A model generated the notes under the pieces. That model was not told where the DNA came from. It searched no databases and was given only the letters and a program-made list of their open reading frames with translations. From the NCBI RefSeq assembly GCF_024808665.1, contig NZ_JANUBZ010000002.1, positions 62,001-126,000 on the forward strand: DNA of 64,000 nucleotides. The letters run 5' to 3'. Both the position numbers and the translations under genes were made by a program. Of the stretch, positions 25,134-33,344 are shown one piece after another; the first letter of the stretch is position 1, and each line of letters opens with the position of its first letter. The DNA is from Mucilaginibacter empetricola. GTDB taxonomy: Bacteria; Bacteroidota; Bacteroidia; Sphingobacteriales; Sphingobacteriaceae.

Positions 25134-25931
25134 ATGATAAAGCTTAAACTTCCATTTTTAGTTCTTTTGATATGTTTAATATCTCCATCGTTTTTAAAGG
25201 CGCAAAAAAAATCGCCGTTTGATCGCGGCTCCTATATCCTTAAAGGCGATACGTTGCATTACCGTATTTTATTTCCGCTTGATTTTGATCCCACAAAAAA
25301 ATATCCTGTTATTTTGGTTTTACACGGCGCCGGCGAACGGGGCAATGATAATGAGGCCCAGCTTAAATATGGCACCGAATTATTTTTGAAGGATACTATA
25401 CGGGAAAAATATTCCGCAATTGTTATTTATCCGCAATGCCCGGCGTCGTCTTTTTGGTCGAATGTTAAGGTAGAAAAGGACTCCGCAACACAAAAAGTTA
25501 AATTTCTATTTCAAACAAATGCACCGCCAACCAAAGCCATGCAAGTTTTGTTGGGTTTTGTTGACGAACTGCTCGAGAAACCTTATGTAAACAAACACCA
25601 GTTTTATGTTGGAGGCTTATCAATGGGAGGAATGGGTACGCTTGAGCTGATAGGAAGAAAACCAGGTATTTTTGCCGCGGCATTCTCTATCTGTGGAGGT
25701 GATAATACACTGAACGCCAAAAAATATGCTAAAAAAGTACCGTTGTGGATATTTCACGGGCAAAAGGATAGTGTTGTGCCTTATGAACATTCGGAATCGA
25801 TAGTGGCGGCAATCAGAGAGGCGGGGGGTAGTCCGAAATATACCCTTTATCCCAATGACGACCACAATAGCTGGAATGATGCTTTTGCCGAGCCATTGCT
25901 TATCCCCTGGTTATTTTCGCACAGGAAATAA
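25134..25931 (+). CDS. Secreted alpha/beta hydrolase (prolyl oligopeptidase/esterase-like)
   Basis: A 265-residue exported protein; signal peptide about residues 1-23 (LPFLVLLICLISPSFLKAQ). The hydrolase fold shows ILVLHGAGERGNDNEAQL (oxyanion region), the nucleophile elbow GGLSMGGMGT (Ser in the centre), DSVVPYEHS with the acidic residue and DDHNSWNDAF with the histidine. This matches the phospholipase/carboxylesterase or dienelactone-type group often annotated as predicted peptidase. The substrate is unknown. It precedes the T9SS surface protein by 92 bases. Confidence 0.85.
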   Translation: MIKLKLPFLVLLICLISPSFLKAQKKSPFDRGSYILKGDTLHYRILFPLDFDPTKKYPVILVLHGAGERGNDNEAQLKYGTELFLKDTIREKYSAIVIYPQCPASSFWSNVKVEKDSATQKVKFLFQTNAPPTKAMQVLLGFVDELLEKPYVNKHQFYVGGLSMGGMGTLELIGRKPGIFAAAFSICGGDNTLNAKKYAKKVPLWIFHGQKDSVVPYEHSESIVAAIREAGGSPKYTLYPNDDHNSWNDAFAEPLLIPWLFSHRK

Positions 25932-25997
25932 TTTATTCAATATTTAATAAAAATGGCCTAATATTTAAGCATTTATTATTGCTTTGCAGAAGGATGT

Positions 25998-26005
25998 TAT
26001 TTTTG
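25998..26005 (+). promoter_or_regulatory. Promoter -7 box of the T9SS surface protein gene
   Basis: TATTTTTG fits TAnnTTTG, 18 bases before the ATG at 26024. A TTG about 16 bases further upstream may be the -33 element. Confidence 0.5.
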
Positions 26006-26023
26006 CGGTGAGTTTGAGTTGAT

Positions 26024-29000
26024 ATGCGCTTTTATAGGCTGTTTTTTTTATTGCTTTTCACTTTTATTGGTAATGCAGCTTTTGCCGCTACTTTTACGGT
26101 AACGAGCAATGCCGACTCAGGCCCCGGAACTTTACGCCAGGCTCTGCTCGACGCAGCCGCAAACGGAACTACCTTAATAGATATCATCACTTTTAATTTA
26201 CCCGGTACCGGACAGGCCGCTATAACCATTACACTGCAAAGCCAGCTACCCGATGTTACCGCCAATGTAATTATTGATGGTACCACCCAGCCCGGCGCAT
26301 TTTTGGGTGTAAGTAATGCTAAAATTATTATTACACCTGCCACGCCCGCCGTTAATTTAAACGCATTTAATGTATCGGCCTCGGTGGGGGCTAATGATCT
26401 GGTTGCATTTTATGGCTTGTACATAAAGGGTTTTTCGCCAAACATAGCCGGCCTGGGCAATGCAGTTGTTACCAATGCTAACTGTAATTTGATAGTGGGC
26501 GCGCTGGGAAAGGGAAATGTAATTTGCGGTAATGCCTTTGCCTTTTTAGGATATTTTAAGAATGCGGTTATACAAAGCAATTTTATTGGTGTTGAGCCGG
26601 ATGGATTAACTCCTTTTAACAATCTATCCGTTTTTTACTCGGCGCAGGATTATAACAATTTGTTGATAGGAGGGACTGTTCAACAGGATGGCAATGTTAT
26701 TTTGGGCGGAGGCACCAGCGGGATAAACTTTGGCGGAGGGACAGGCAATGGCGCAGCTAAATCTGCAACTATCCAGAACAATTATTTTAATACGGATTAT
26801 ACCGGTACCAAATCAATCAGCGCGGCCAATAATTCATGCATACTGGTGAATGATGCTACTTCAACCATCAATGTTATTGCCAATGTTTTTACTGCAACGG
26901 AAGTTGGTGTTGCTGCGGCTAATTCATCAACCATTGTAGTAAAAGGTAATTTCTTTGGAACAGATAAGACACAAACTTTTCCGCTCGGATCAGGAGCACA
27001 GGCTATTGACGAAAATACCAATGTTAACGCAACTATAGGCGGTGTAACTCCGGCAGAACAGAACGTATTCACCAATTATCAAAATCCAATACTCGCCCTT
27101 AATAATTGTACTACTAATGTGGTGCAAAACGTGTTTTACTGCAACGCTGCAGTTCAGCTTAATGATCAAACGAGCGGTAAAAATTTCATCAGGATTACAA
27201 CGCTTACCAATACTTCGGTATTGGGTGATGCGCCTGCCGGTGCAACGGTACAATTATATAATACGGCTACTAAATGTAATAGCTGTAATCCAAATCAATG
27301 GTTTGCTACGGTAACAGCTAACAGCAGCGGTAAATGGCAGTATAATGGCCCTACCATTCAAAATGTATTGGCATCATCAACCGTAAATAATAATACAGTA
27401 GGTTTTCAGATCGATGCACTTTCACAAAGTGAGGTAACCATTGTGAATTATGATTGTCATCACGGAGGATCAATAACACTAAATGAGCCCCGGCTTGGGC
27501 AGTTTCAGTTAGTGTGGACTGATAATCATGGTAATGTTGTGGGTAACGGACAATCCATTAACAATTTGCAACCCGGTACTTATAATCTGCAGATCAGCGA
27601 AAATGGCACTTGCCCCTCAGTTTCCAATAGTTTTACGGTGATTGACCTCACGCCGCACGTTTATTCGTCAACATTTCAATTAAACTGCTCTCAGCCTACT
27701 GGATATTTTATTGCATATCCCGGTACCGGCCCGGGTATTACAGTAACTAATTATAACTGGCACGACGCTAACGGGCTTTTAATTTCAACAACTAATCAGG
27801 TAATGAATCTGCCTGCAGGCAATTATTATTTAGATATAACCGACAGCAATGGTTGCAGCGCCTCAAATACCTTCCAGGTACTCCCGGCAGTTGCTACACC
27901 TGTAATTGATGCAAGCTGGTCTGTTATTAATGATGCCACCTGTAACTTGCCCAATGGCTCAATAACTGGTTTGATATTGACTAATGCAACAGGCGCTAAT
28001 TACACATGGTACAATGCCAATGGCACCAGTTTCTCATTTGGTAATGCCGATTTGCTTAACGCCCCTGCCGGGCAATATTATTTGCAGGTCAACTACAATT
28101 TTAACTGTCCTCCGGTTAGGAGTGGTTTGTTTACCATCGGAGAGAAAAATGTAATAACGATGGATGAATCGGCGGTGACTACATCGTCAGCATCATGCAC
28201 CAACAGTAATGGTACCATAAAAGGGATAGTGGTTACCGGCGCAACACAATATCAATGGTTTGATGCAAATAACCAGGTGGCGGGGAATACAATAGATCTT
28301 TTAGGCGCGCCATCGGATAATTATTACCTTGTTGCATCAAATTCAACCTGCTCAAAACAGAGTGCTGTTTATACCATTGGCAATATACCAGCATTTAAGA
28401 ATTATCCATCAGGCTATACCAGTACCGATGCGTATTGCAATAACAATAATGGAAGTATAACGGTAAACTTTAATCCTAGTATAGCATGGCCCACAGCATA
28501 CTTATGGTTAACAACCTCAGGGGCAACAGTTGGTAATAGCAATGTTTTAAGTAATCAGCCTGCCGGAACGTATCAGTTGTATGTAACGGATATTAACCAA
28601 TGTCAGAGCTATTACAACAGCTATACCATAAACGAGATACCGCAGCTACAGGTTGTATCAGGATCGGCACAGGTAAATGATGATCAATGTGCACAGGGTA
28701 CAGGTAGTATTACCAACGTTTTGATCAATGGCGGCATCCCGCCTTATACCTATAACTGGACAAATGCAGCAGGTCGAAGCATCACCACCAATTTAAATTT
28801 AACAGACGTAACTCCCGGTATTTATACCTTGCAGGTAAAAGACGCAACGGCTTGTGGTATGGCTACACAAGATTATGCGATAGGAAATACTACAGAGCCT
28901 GTTCCCTTGCCAGTTGTGAATAACGTACAGATTTGCAGTGTGGGCGACGTTGTGATACCAGTTGCAAATCCGCAGGCAGGCTATGGTTATCGCTTATATG

Positions 29001-29413
29001 ACAATGGTACTACCAGTGATGTTTTGCAGGATTCACGCAATGGCATATTTAAAGTATCCGTTTCCGGTGCACGAAGCTATTTTGTTACGCAATATTTGGG
29101 CAGTTGCGAAAGTTCAAGGACAGAGGTAATGGTAACTGTTAGCGCATCAGATATTGTAATTCCTAACGCCTTTACACCCAATAATGATGGTATAAATGAT
29201 TATTGGGACATAAAAGGAACCGAAAATTATCCCAACGTGCTGGTGCAGGTGTTTAATCGTTATGGGCAAAAAGTATTTGAATCAAGAAATTATAGTACTC
29301 CATTTGATGGTAAGATGAATGGTAATAATTTGCCTGCCGGGGTTTATTACTATATTCTCAACCTTAATTCAAATTGTAGCTTGCTTTCGGGTAGTTTGAC
29401 AATTTTGAGGTAG
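26024..29413 (+). CDS. T9SS-exported surface protein with gliding-motility-type C-terminal domain
   Basis: A 1129-residue protein. Signal peptide (about 1-21, ends AAFA), then a right-handed parallel beta-helix region (about 22-400) rich in N and G ladders (TVTSNADSGPGTLRQAL is a typical start). Residues about 430-1000 hold several SprB-like repeats of the pattern 'C...GSITL/I...G...YxW..AxG......NLxxLxAGxYxLxVTDxxxC'. The last 85 residues (IPNAFTPNNDGINDYWDIKG ... VFNRYGQKVFES ... LPAGVYYYILNL) are the type B sorting domain used by the type IX system. It is therefore predicted to be displayed or released at the cell surface, probably as an adhesin. The 3' end is partly duplicated downstream (29813-29851). 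Confidence 0.92.
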   Translation: MRFYRLFFLLLFTFIGNAAFAATFTVTSNADSGPGTLRQALLDAAANGTTLIDIITFNLPGTGQAAITITLQSQLPDVTANVIIDGTTQPGAFLGVSNAKIIITPATPAVNLNAFNVSASVGANDLVAFYGLYIKGFSPNIAGLGNAVVTNANCNLIVGALGKGNVICGNAFAFLGYFKNAVIQSNFIGVEPDGLTPFNNLSVFYSAQDYNNLLIGGTVQQDGNVILGGGTSGINFGGGTGNGAAKSATIQNNYFNTDYTGTKSISAANNSCILVNDATSTINVIANVFTATEVGVAAANSSTIVVKGNFFGTDKTQTFPLGSGAQAIDENTNVNATIGGVTPAEQNVFTNYQNPILALNNCTTNVVQNVFYCNAAVQLNDQTSGKNFIRITTLTNTSVLGDAPAGATVQLYNTATKCNSCNPNQWFATVTANSSGKWQYNGPTIQNVLASSTVNNNTVGFQIDALSQSEVTIVNYDCHHGGSITLNEPRLGQFQLVWTDNHGNVVGNGQSINNLQPGTYNLQISENGTCPSVSNSFTVIDLTPHVYSSTFQLNCSQPTGYFIAYPGTGPGITVTNYNWHDANGLLISTTNQVMNLPAGNYYLDITDSNGCSASNTFQVLPAVATPVIDASWSVINDATCNLPNGSITGLILTNATGANYTWYNANGTSFSFGNADLLNAPAGQYYLQVNYNFNCPPVRSGLFTIGEKNVITMDESAVTTSSASCTNSNGTIKGIVVTGATQYQWFDANNQVAGNTIDLLGAPSDNYYLVASNSTCSKQSAVYTIGNIPAFKNYPSGYTSTDAYCNNNNGSITVNFNPSIAWPTAYLWLTTSGATVGNSNVLSNQPAGTYQLYVTDINQCQSYYNSYTINEIPQLQVVSGSAQVNDDQCAQGTGSITNVLINGGIPPYTYNWTNAAGRSITTNLNLTDVTPGIYTLQVKDATACGMATQDYAIGNTTEPVPLPVVNNVQICSVGDVVIPVANPQAGYGYRLYDNGTTSDVLQDSRNGIFKVSVSGARSYFVTQYLGSCESSRTEVMVTVSASDIVIPNAFTPNNDGINDYWDIKGTENYPNVLVQVFNRYGQKVFESRNYSTPFDGKMNGNNLPAGVYYYILNLNSNCSLLSGSLTILR
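29375..29413 (+). repeat. Duplicated segment, copy 1 (3' end of the T9SS gene)
   Basis: The last 39 bases of the gene, from TGTAGCTTGCTTTCGGGTAG to the stop codon, recur 438 bases later with three substitutions. Together with the following inverted-repeat half this indicates a tandem duplication of about 440 bases. Confidence 0.8.
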
Positions 29414-29445
29414 GGGGATCCAGCGACCTGAGAGAAAATAAAGCT

Positions 29446-29800
29446 GTTGTCATTTCGAACGAGGTACGAGGAGAAATCTTTTGCGCCAGGCGTTAACGTG
29501 CTGCAAAGTCCACTCTGTATAGTTTGCTTTTATATCGCAAAAGTTTTCTCGCTATGCTACCCATGACAGATACAATTAGATCAAAAGAAAGACTCCATCG
29601 GAGTCAAATATCGGTAGAGAAAAAAACAATATTTATTTCGTGCTGTAGGTACGAAACCTATTCGGCGGCAAGGTGGCGTACCTACAGCACGCTAAATTCG
29701 GCTATAAAAATATTTCTACCGATATTTTGCGCCTACGGCGTATCATTGTCATTTCACCTTCAATGTCCTCCGGATTTTAAAACTCGAAATGACATGGGCG
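29446..29800. repeat. Inverted-repeat element, copy 1, with a second element inside it
   Basis: It begins GTTGTCATTTCGAACGAGG and runs for about 105 bases nearly identical to copy 2 at 29892-30022 as far as AAAAGTTTTCTC. There the sequence departs; a nested element follows, and ACTCGAAATGACATGGG closes the region near 29796. Copy 2 shows the uninterrupted form. Confidence 0.75.
29591..29729. repeat. Nested palindromic element
   Basis: Three sets of arms: GACTCC-ATC-GGAGTC at 29591-29605; CAAATATCGGTAGA at 29605-29618 against TCTACCGATATTTTG at 29715-29729; and inner CGTGCTGTAGGTACG at 29639-29653 against CGTACCTACAGCACG at 29677-29691. The whole can fold into a long stem. No open frame of note is inside. 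Confidence 0.75.
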
Positions 29801-29812
29801 GGATAATAAAAC

Positions 29813-29851
29813 TGCAGCTTGCTTTCGGGTAGTTTGACGATTTTGAGGTAA
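29813..29851 (+). repeat. Duplicated segment, copy 2 (3' end of the T9SS gene)
   Basis: TGCAGCTTGCTTTCGGGTAG and onward to TAA repeats the end of the T9SS gene at an offset of 438 bases. It has no start codon or promoter and is not a gene. Confidence 0.8.
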
Positions 29852-29891
29852 GGGAATGTAAAAAGATGCAGGAGAATAAAAACAAAAACTC

Positions 29892-30022
29892 GTTGTCATT
29901 TCGAACGAGGTACGAGGAGAAATCTTTTGCGCCAGGCGTTAACGTGTTGCAAAGTCCGCTCTGTATAGTTTGCTTTTATATCGTAAAAGTTTTCTCCTCG
30001 GTACCCTCGTTCGAAATGACAT
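29892..30022. repeat. Inverted-repeat element, copy 2 (MITE-like)
   Basis: A 131-base element with imperfect terminal inverted repeats: GTCATTTCGAACGAGGTACG near the left end and, inverted, CCTCGTTCGAAATGAC at the right end (30005-30020). It encodes no protein. The ends resemble the palindrome at 38847-38933 (GTCATTGCGAGGTACGAAG), which suggests one larger repeat family. Confidence 0.8.
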
Positions 30023-30046
30023 GGGGGTAGATAATACTCGCGTTTT

Positions 30047-30922
30047 TTATTCCTCGTCCGTTTTCGGCTTCATTTTGAAGCGGGGTTCGTAGGCGGTGGG
30101 CTTGTTTTCAGTGCTTTCTTCGGATGGAGTTTCTTTTGATGGTTCTTCAGCTGGTGGCAAAGCTGCTGCTTTTTTGTCGTCCTGAACCTCAGCTGGTTTG
30201 GTAATTCCTGCTTTAAACCTTGGCGTAAAACCTACTTTTGGTGATGAGATAGGGGGCGATGCTTCAGGCGCTTGCTGATCCGCAATAGGTAGGTTCTCTT
30301 CTTTTTTATCTTCTTTAACTTCGGCTGGTTTAGCCGTAACGCCTGCTTTAAACCGTGGCGTAAAACCAACTTTTGGCGATGGAGTGAGGGCTGCTGTTTC
30401 AGGTGATTGTTGATCTGCGTTAGGAAGATTTTCTTCTTTTTTATCATCCATAACCTCAGCTGGTTTTGCCGTAACTCCAGCTTTAAACCGTGGTGTAAAG
30501 CCAACTTTTGGCGATGGCGCAGGTGATTGCTGTTCGTTTATCGCGCTTTCTGCATTACTGTCGGATAAACCTGGTTCGTTTTTATTATCGATAACTTCTG
30601 CTGGCTTTGCTGTGGCGCCTGCTTTAAATCGTGGTGTAAAACCTACTTTAGGTGATGGTGGCGGCAATACTGTTTCTATTAGGCTTTCGGTTACTGTTTG
30701 CTCAGCTATAGGGTTGGCAATATGCGGCTTCTCTGTTTTAATTTCGGGCGCCAAAGGAAATTGGCGCCTCAATTTATTAAACCAGTATTTTTTGGTATGA
30801 TCGAAGCTTTTTTCGCCCATCTGACCATAATGAGTTTTAAATTCAGAAAATAATGCCGGCTCCGCTTTTTCTAAAACAGGCAGGTCAATTTTTTTCTTCT
30901 TAAAAAACTCTTCGAATTCCAT
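30047..30922 (-). CDS. Repeat-rich, probably disordered protein
   Basis: A 291-residue protein. Residues 1-60 form a plausible folded helical part (MEFEEFFKKKKIDLPVLEKA ... SFDHTKKYWFNKLRRQFPLA). From about residue 88 four near-identical blocks appear, each with SPKVGFTPRFKAGVTAKPAE separated by 24-26 acidic, Pro- and Gln-rich residues, and a worn fifth copy (AYEPRFKMKP) near the end. Composition predicts intrinsic disorder with alternating basic and acidic stretches. No function is known. The folded start resembles conserved Bacteroidota hypotheticals. Confidence 0.7.
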   Translation of the reverse strand: MEFEEFFKKKKIDLPVLEKAEPALFSEFKTHYGQMGEKSFDHTKKYWFNKLRRQFPLAPEIKTEKPHIANPIAEQTVTESLIETVLPPPSPKVGFTPRFKAGATAKPAEVIDNKNEPGLSDSNAESAINEQQSPAPSPKVGFTPRFKAGVTAKPAEVMDDKKEENLPNADQQSPETAALTPSPKVGFTPRFKAGVTAKPAEVKEDKKEENLPIADQQAPEASPPISSPKVGFTPRFKAGITKPAEVQDDKKAAALPPAEEPSKETPSEESTENKPTAYEPRFKMKPKTDEE

Positions 30923-30958
30923 TTTTAGCAGATGTTGGGTTTAAGATCGGCTAAGAGT

Positions 30959-31174
30959 TTACAAAGAAACATCAAGGCCCAACTTATTAAAACGAATCCC
31001 TTTGTCAGTTTGATCCCAGTCTTCGCGTTCTTCGTCGCTGGCATTCAGTAATTGCGGAAACCATTCCAGCGGAAAAGCCTGTTGCTTGCCATCTGGTTTT
31101 TCAACAAAAAGCAAACCGTTAGCAAAGGTTACCTTTACTTTTTTCTCTTGCTTACGTGAGGTGAAAAGTGGCAT
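30959..31174 (-). CDS. DUF2442 domain protein
   Basis: A 71-residue protein with the DUF2442 pattern: KVTFANGLLFVEKPDGKQQ, FPLEWFPQLLNASDEER and the ending GIRFNKLGLDVSL. The family has no established function, and members often neighbour DUF4160 proteins, though none is seen here. Its start is 84 bases downstream of the yebC stop, across an inverted repeat. Confidence 0.8.
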   Translation of the reverse strand: MPLFTSRKQEKKVKVTFANGLLFVEKPDGKQQAFPLEWFPQLLNASDEEREDWDQTDKGIRFNKLGLDVSL

Positions 31175-31196
31175 GGTTTAATTTGAAAATTAATTG

Positions 31197-31255
31197 ATTT
31201 GAAGATTTGAAAATGTGAAAAATTTTCAAATTAGCGCATTTTCAAATCTTCAAAT
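31197..31255. repeat. Perfect 19-base inverted repeat
   Basis: ATTTGAAGATTTGAAAATG (31197-31215) and its exact complement (31237-31255) surround 21 bases between yebC and the DUF2442 gene. Low-complexity TTTGAA words suggest an interspersed repeat rather than a terminator. Confidence 0.7.
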
Positions 31256-31261
31256 TAAAAA

Positions 31262-31987
31262 CTACTCTTGCATATTGTGATATACCGCCTGCACGTCGTC
31301 ATCTTCTTCCAGGCGATCAATCAGTTTCATAATATCGGTAACCTGCTCTTCAGTAACTTCGTGGAATGATTGTGCAACACGCTCTAATTTGGCTGATTTT
31401 GCTTCGATACCAATTTCTTCCAAAGTCTTTTGCATTTTTCCGAAATCTTCAAAAGCTGCATGTACTACAGCAATATCATTGCCGTTTTCATCGGCCTCAA
31501 CAAATAAATCCTCTAAACCTGCATCAATCAATTCAAATTCCAGTTCTTCCAGGTCGCGATCGCCTGGTTCAAAAGTAAAAACAGATTTACGGCTGAAAAT
31601 AAAATCCAGTGATCCTGTTTTGCCTAATGAGCCGTTATATTTGGTAAAATAGCTACGTACGTTAGCTACGGTACGGTTAATGTTATCGGTAGCAGTTTCA
31701 ACCAATATAGCTACTCCGTAAGGGGCATAACCCTCGTAAACTATTTCTTCGTAATCTTTTTCATCACGACTGGTTGCTCTTTTTATAGCAGCTTCCACGC
31801 GGTCTTTAGGCATGTTTACTGCCTTGGCATTTTGCACGGCAGTGCGCAGGCGCGAGTTGGTGTTAACATCACCACCGCCGGCTTTTACGGCCATTACAAT
31901 TTCTTTACCCAAACGCGTAAACTGTACGGCCATTTTCGACCAGCGTTTCAGTTTTCTTTCTTTACGGAATTCAAATGCTCTTCCCAT
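31262..31987 (-). CDS. YebC/PmpR family regulatory protein
   Basis: A 241-residue protein of the YebC family. The start MGRAFEFRKERKLKRWSKMA is the usual one (GRAFEFRK..K), with NSRLRTAVQNAKAVNMPKDR, AIKRAT and the GYAPYGVAILVETATDNINRT region, all conserved. YebC proteins bind DNA in some bacteria, and related proteins relieve ribosome stalling, so the usual label 'transcriptional regulator' may be incomplete. Length is normal. Confidence 0.94.
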   Translation of the reverse strand: MGRAFEFRKERKLKRWSKMAVQFTRLGKEIVMAVKAGGGDVNTNSRLRTAVQNAKAVNMPKDRVEAAIKRATSRDEKDYEEIVYEGYAPYGVAILVETATDNINRTVANVRSYFTKYNGSLGKTGSLDFIFSRKSVFTFEPGDRDLEELEFELIDAGLEDLFVEADENGNDIAVVHAAFEDFGKMQKTLEEIGIEAKSAKLERVAQSFHEVTEEQVTDIMKLIDRLEEDDDVQAVYHNMQE

Positions 31988-31996
31988 TTTAATTAG

Positions 31997-32025
31997 TTCA
32001 TTGTTGATGGTTCATTGTTCATGGC
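31997..32025 (-). repeat. GTTCAT-word repeat upstream of yebC
   Basis: The words GTTCATTGTT, GATGGTTCATTG and GTTCATGG follow each other directly before yebC. They match the tandem repeat at 12313-12384. Confidence 0.5.
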
Positions 32026-32160
32026 AATAACCATTGAATTTTTTACCCCGCTGCCCAATTTTAGCAGCGGTGATAAATATAATACTTGTTGTTATTAAGT
32101 ATATTAAATAATCGACAAAGATATAATATCTTACTTAAAACTTTGGAGAAATTGCTTTTA

Positions 32161-32187
32161 TAACGATGGGTTTTAAACCCATCGTTA
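32161..32187. repeat. Perfect palindrome after the threonine dehydrogenase gene
   Basis: TAACGATGGGTTT (32161-32173) and AAACCCATCGTTA (32175-32187) are perfect complements with one base between. On the minus strand it follows the dehydrogenase stop by 10 bases and could end transcription, though no long U-run follows. Confidence 0.65.
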
Positions 32188-32196
32188 CGTAATCGC

Positions 32197-33147
32197 TTAG
32201 TCGATATTCTTTAGGTTTTCCAGCATATCGGCTGTCATTTTTGACAAATTATATTCAATATTCCATCCCCAGTCTTTTTGGGCATAGCTATCATCAATTG
32301 ATTTTGGCCAGCTGTCAGCAATAGCCTGCCGCGGGTCATTAGCGCCGTAAGTGATCTCAAAGTCGGGAATATGTTTTTTAATCTCATTAGCCAACTGAGT
32401 GGGCGTAAAGCTGATACCGGCCAGATTGTACGACGAACGGATAGTCAATGCATCTGCAGGCGCATCCATCAGACTAATGGTTGCTCTTATGGCATCATCC
32501 ATATACATCATCGGTAAGGCAGTATCGGCAGAAAGAAAGCTCTCATACTTGCCTGTTTTTAAGGCCTCATGAAATATATGAACGGCATAATCAGTAGTGC
32601 CGCCTCCGGGATTGGCTTTCCAACCTATTAAGCCCGGATAACGAAGGCTTCTGACATCTAACCCATATTTGGCATGGTAATATTCGCACCAGCGCTCACC
32701 CGCCAGCTTGCTGAAACCATAAACGGTGTTAGGATCCATTACACAATACTGCGGTGTTTGTTGTTGTGGCGAATGTGGCCCGAAAACCGCAATAGAGCTT
32801 GGCCAAAAAACTTTGGCTACCTTAAATTCAACCGCAAAATCAAGCACATGTAGTAGGCCGGTCATGTTTAAATCCCAGGCCATTTTGGGTTTTTGCTCGC
32901 CTATGGCCGATAGTATGGCAGCCAGCAGGTAAACCTGTGTAGGGCGATGTTTGTTGAATAAGTTATGCAGATTGTCCTTGTCGAGCACATTGGCAATTTC
33001 AAAGGGGCCGTTTTGGTGACTGGCATCTGCCGGGGTGTTAATGTCTGATGCAATTACGGCATCAGTTCCGTGTATGTTTCTTAGGGTGATAACCAGCTCG
33101 GTACCTATTTGTCCGTTAGCACCGATTACTAAAATCTTCTCGCTCAT
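32197..33147 (-). CDS. L-threonine 3-dehydrogenase, NAD-dependent epimerase type
   Basis: A 316-residue short-chain dehydrogenase/epimerase. The NAD-binding start is KILVIGANGQIGTELVITL, with the catalytic YxxxK in TVYGFSKLAGERW and the substrate region LRYPGLIGWKANPGGGTTDYAV, characteristic of the Bacteroidota and Flavobacteria form of threonine dehydrogenase. It oxidises threonine to 2-amino-3-oxobutyrate, which kbl at 22559-23749 then cleaves. A -7 box lies upstream (33168-33175). Confidence 0.88.
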   Translation of the reverse strand: MSEKILVIGANGQIGTELVITLRNIHGTDAVIASDINTPADASHQNGPFEIANVLDKDNLHNLFNKHRPTQVYLLAAILSAIGEQKPKMAWDLNMTGLLHVLDFAVEFKVAKVFWPSSIAVFGPHSPQQQTPQYCVMDPNTVYGFSKLAGERWCEYYHAKYGLDVRSLRYPGLIGWKANPGGGTTDYAVHIFHEALKTGKYESFLSADTALPMMYMDDAIRATISLMDAPADALTIRSSYNLAGISFTPTQLANEIKKHIPDFEITYGANDPRQAIADSWPKSIDDSYAQKDWGWNIEYNLSKMTADMLENLKNID

Positions 33148-33167
33148 GCAATGCCCATATTTTGGCG

Positions 33168-33175
33168 CAAAGGTA
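33168..33175 (-). promoter_or_regulatory. Promoter -7 box of the threonine dehydrogenase gene
   Basis: TACCTTTG on the minus strand, followed by CGCC, fits TAnnTTTG; it lies 21 bases before the start codon. Confidence 0.55.
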
Positions 33176-33344
33176 GAAATTTATAGTTGATTGGTTGATT
33201 AGGTTTGCGGTTGAATTGATGTAAAAATTGTCACTTTTTTCAGAAATAAAGCATAGTATTTTGGTGGATAAAGTGGTTTATAAGCTCAAAAAAAAATCGC
33301 ATATTTGGAAATTAATAATTTTATACACAGTAATTTAAAAAACA

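Noticed and set aside
29524..29832. 102-codon frame on the plus strand inside the repeat region
   Set aside because: It runs through inverted-repeat elements and has no promoter or ribosome site; the translation is not family-like.
29446..30022. CRISPR array
   Set aside because: Repeats are long, few, partly inverted and without regular spacers, and no cas gene is present.
32048..32070. Stem CCGCTGC/GCAGCGG upstream of yebC as a terminator
   Set aside because: No U-run follows on either strand and no gene end is near; it may be a chance stem in the leader.
33176..33344. Lysine riboswitch before asd
   Set aside because: The leader is AT-rich with no paired helices of the expected pattern.
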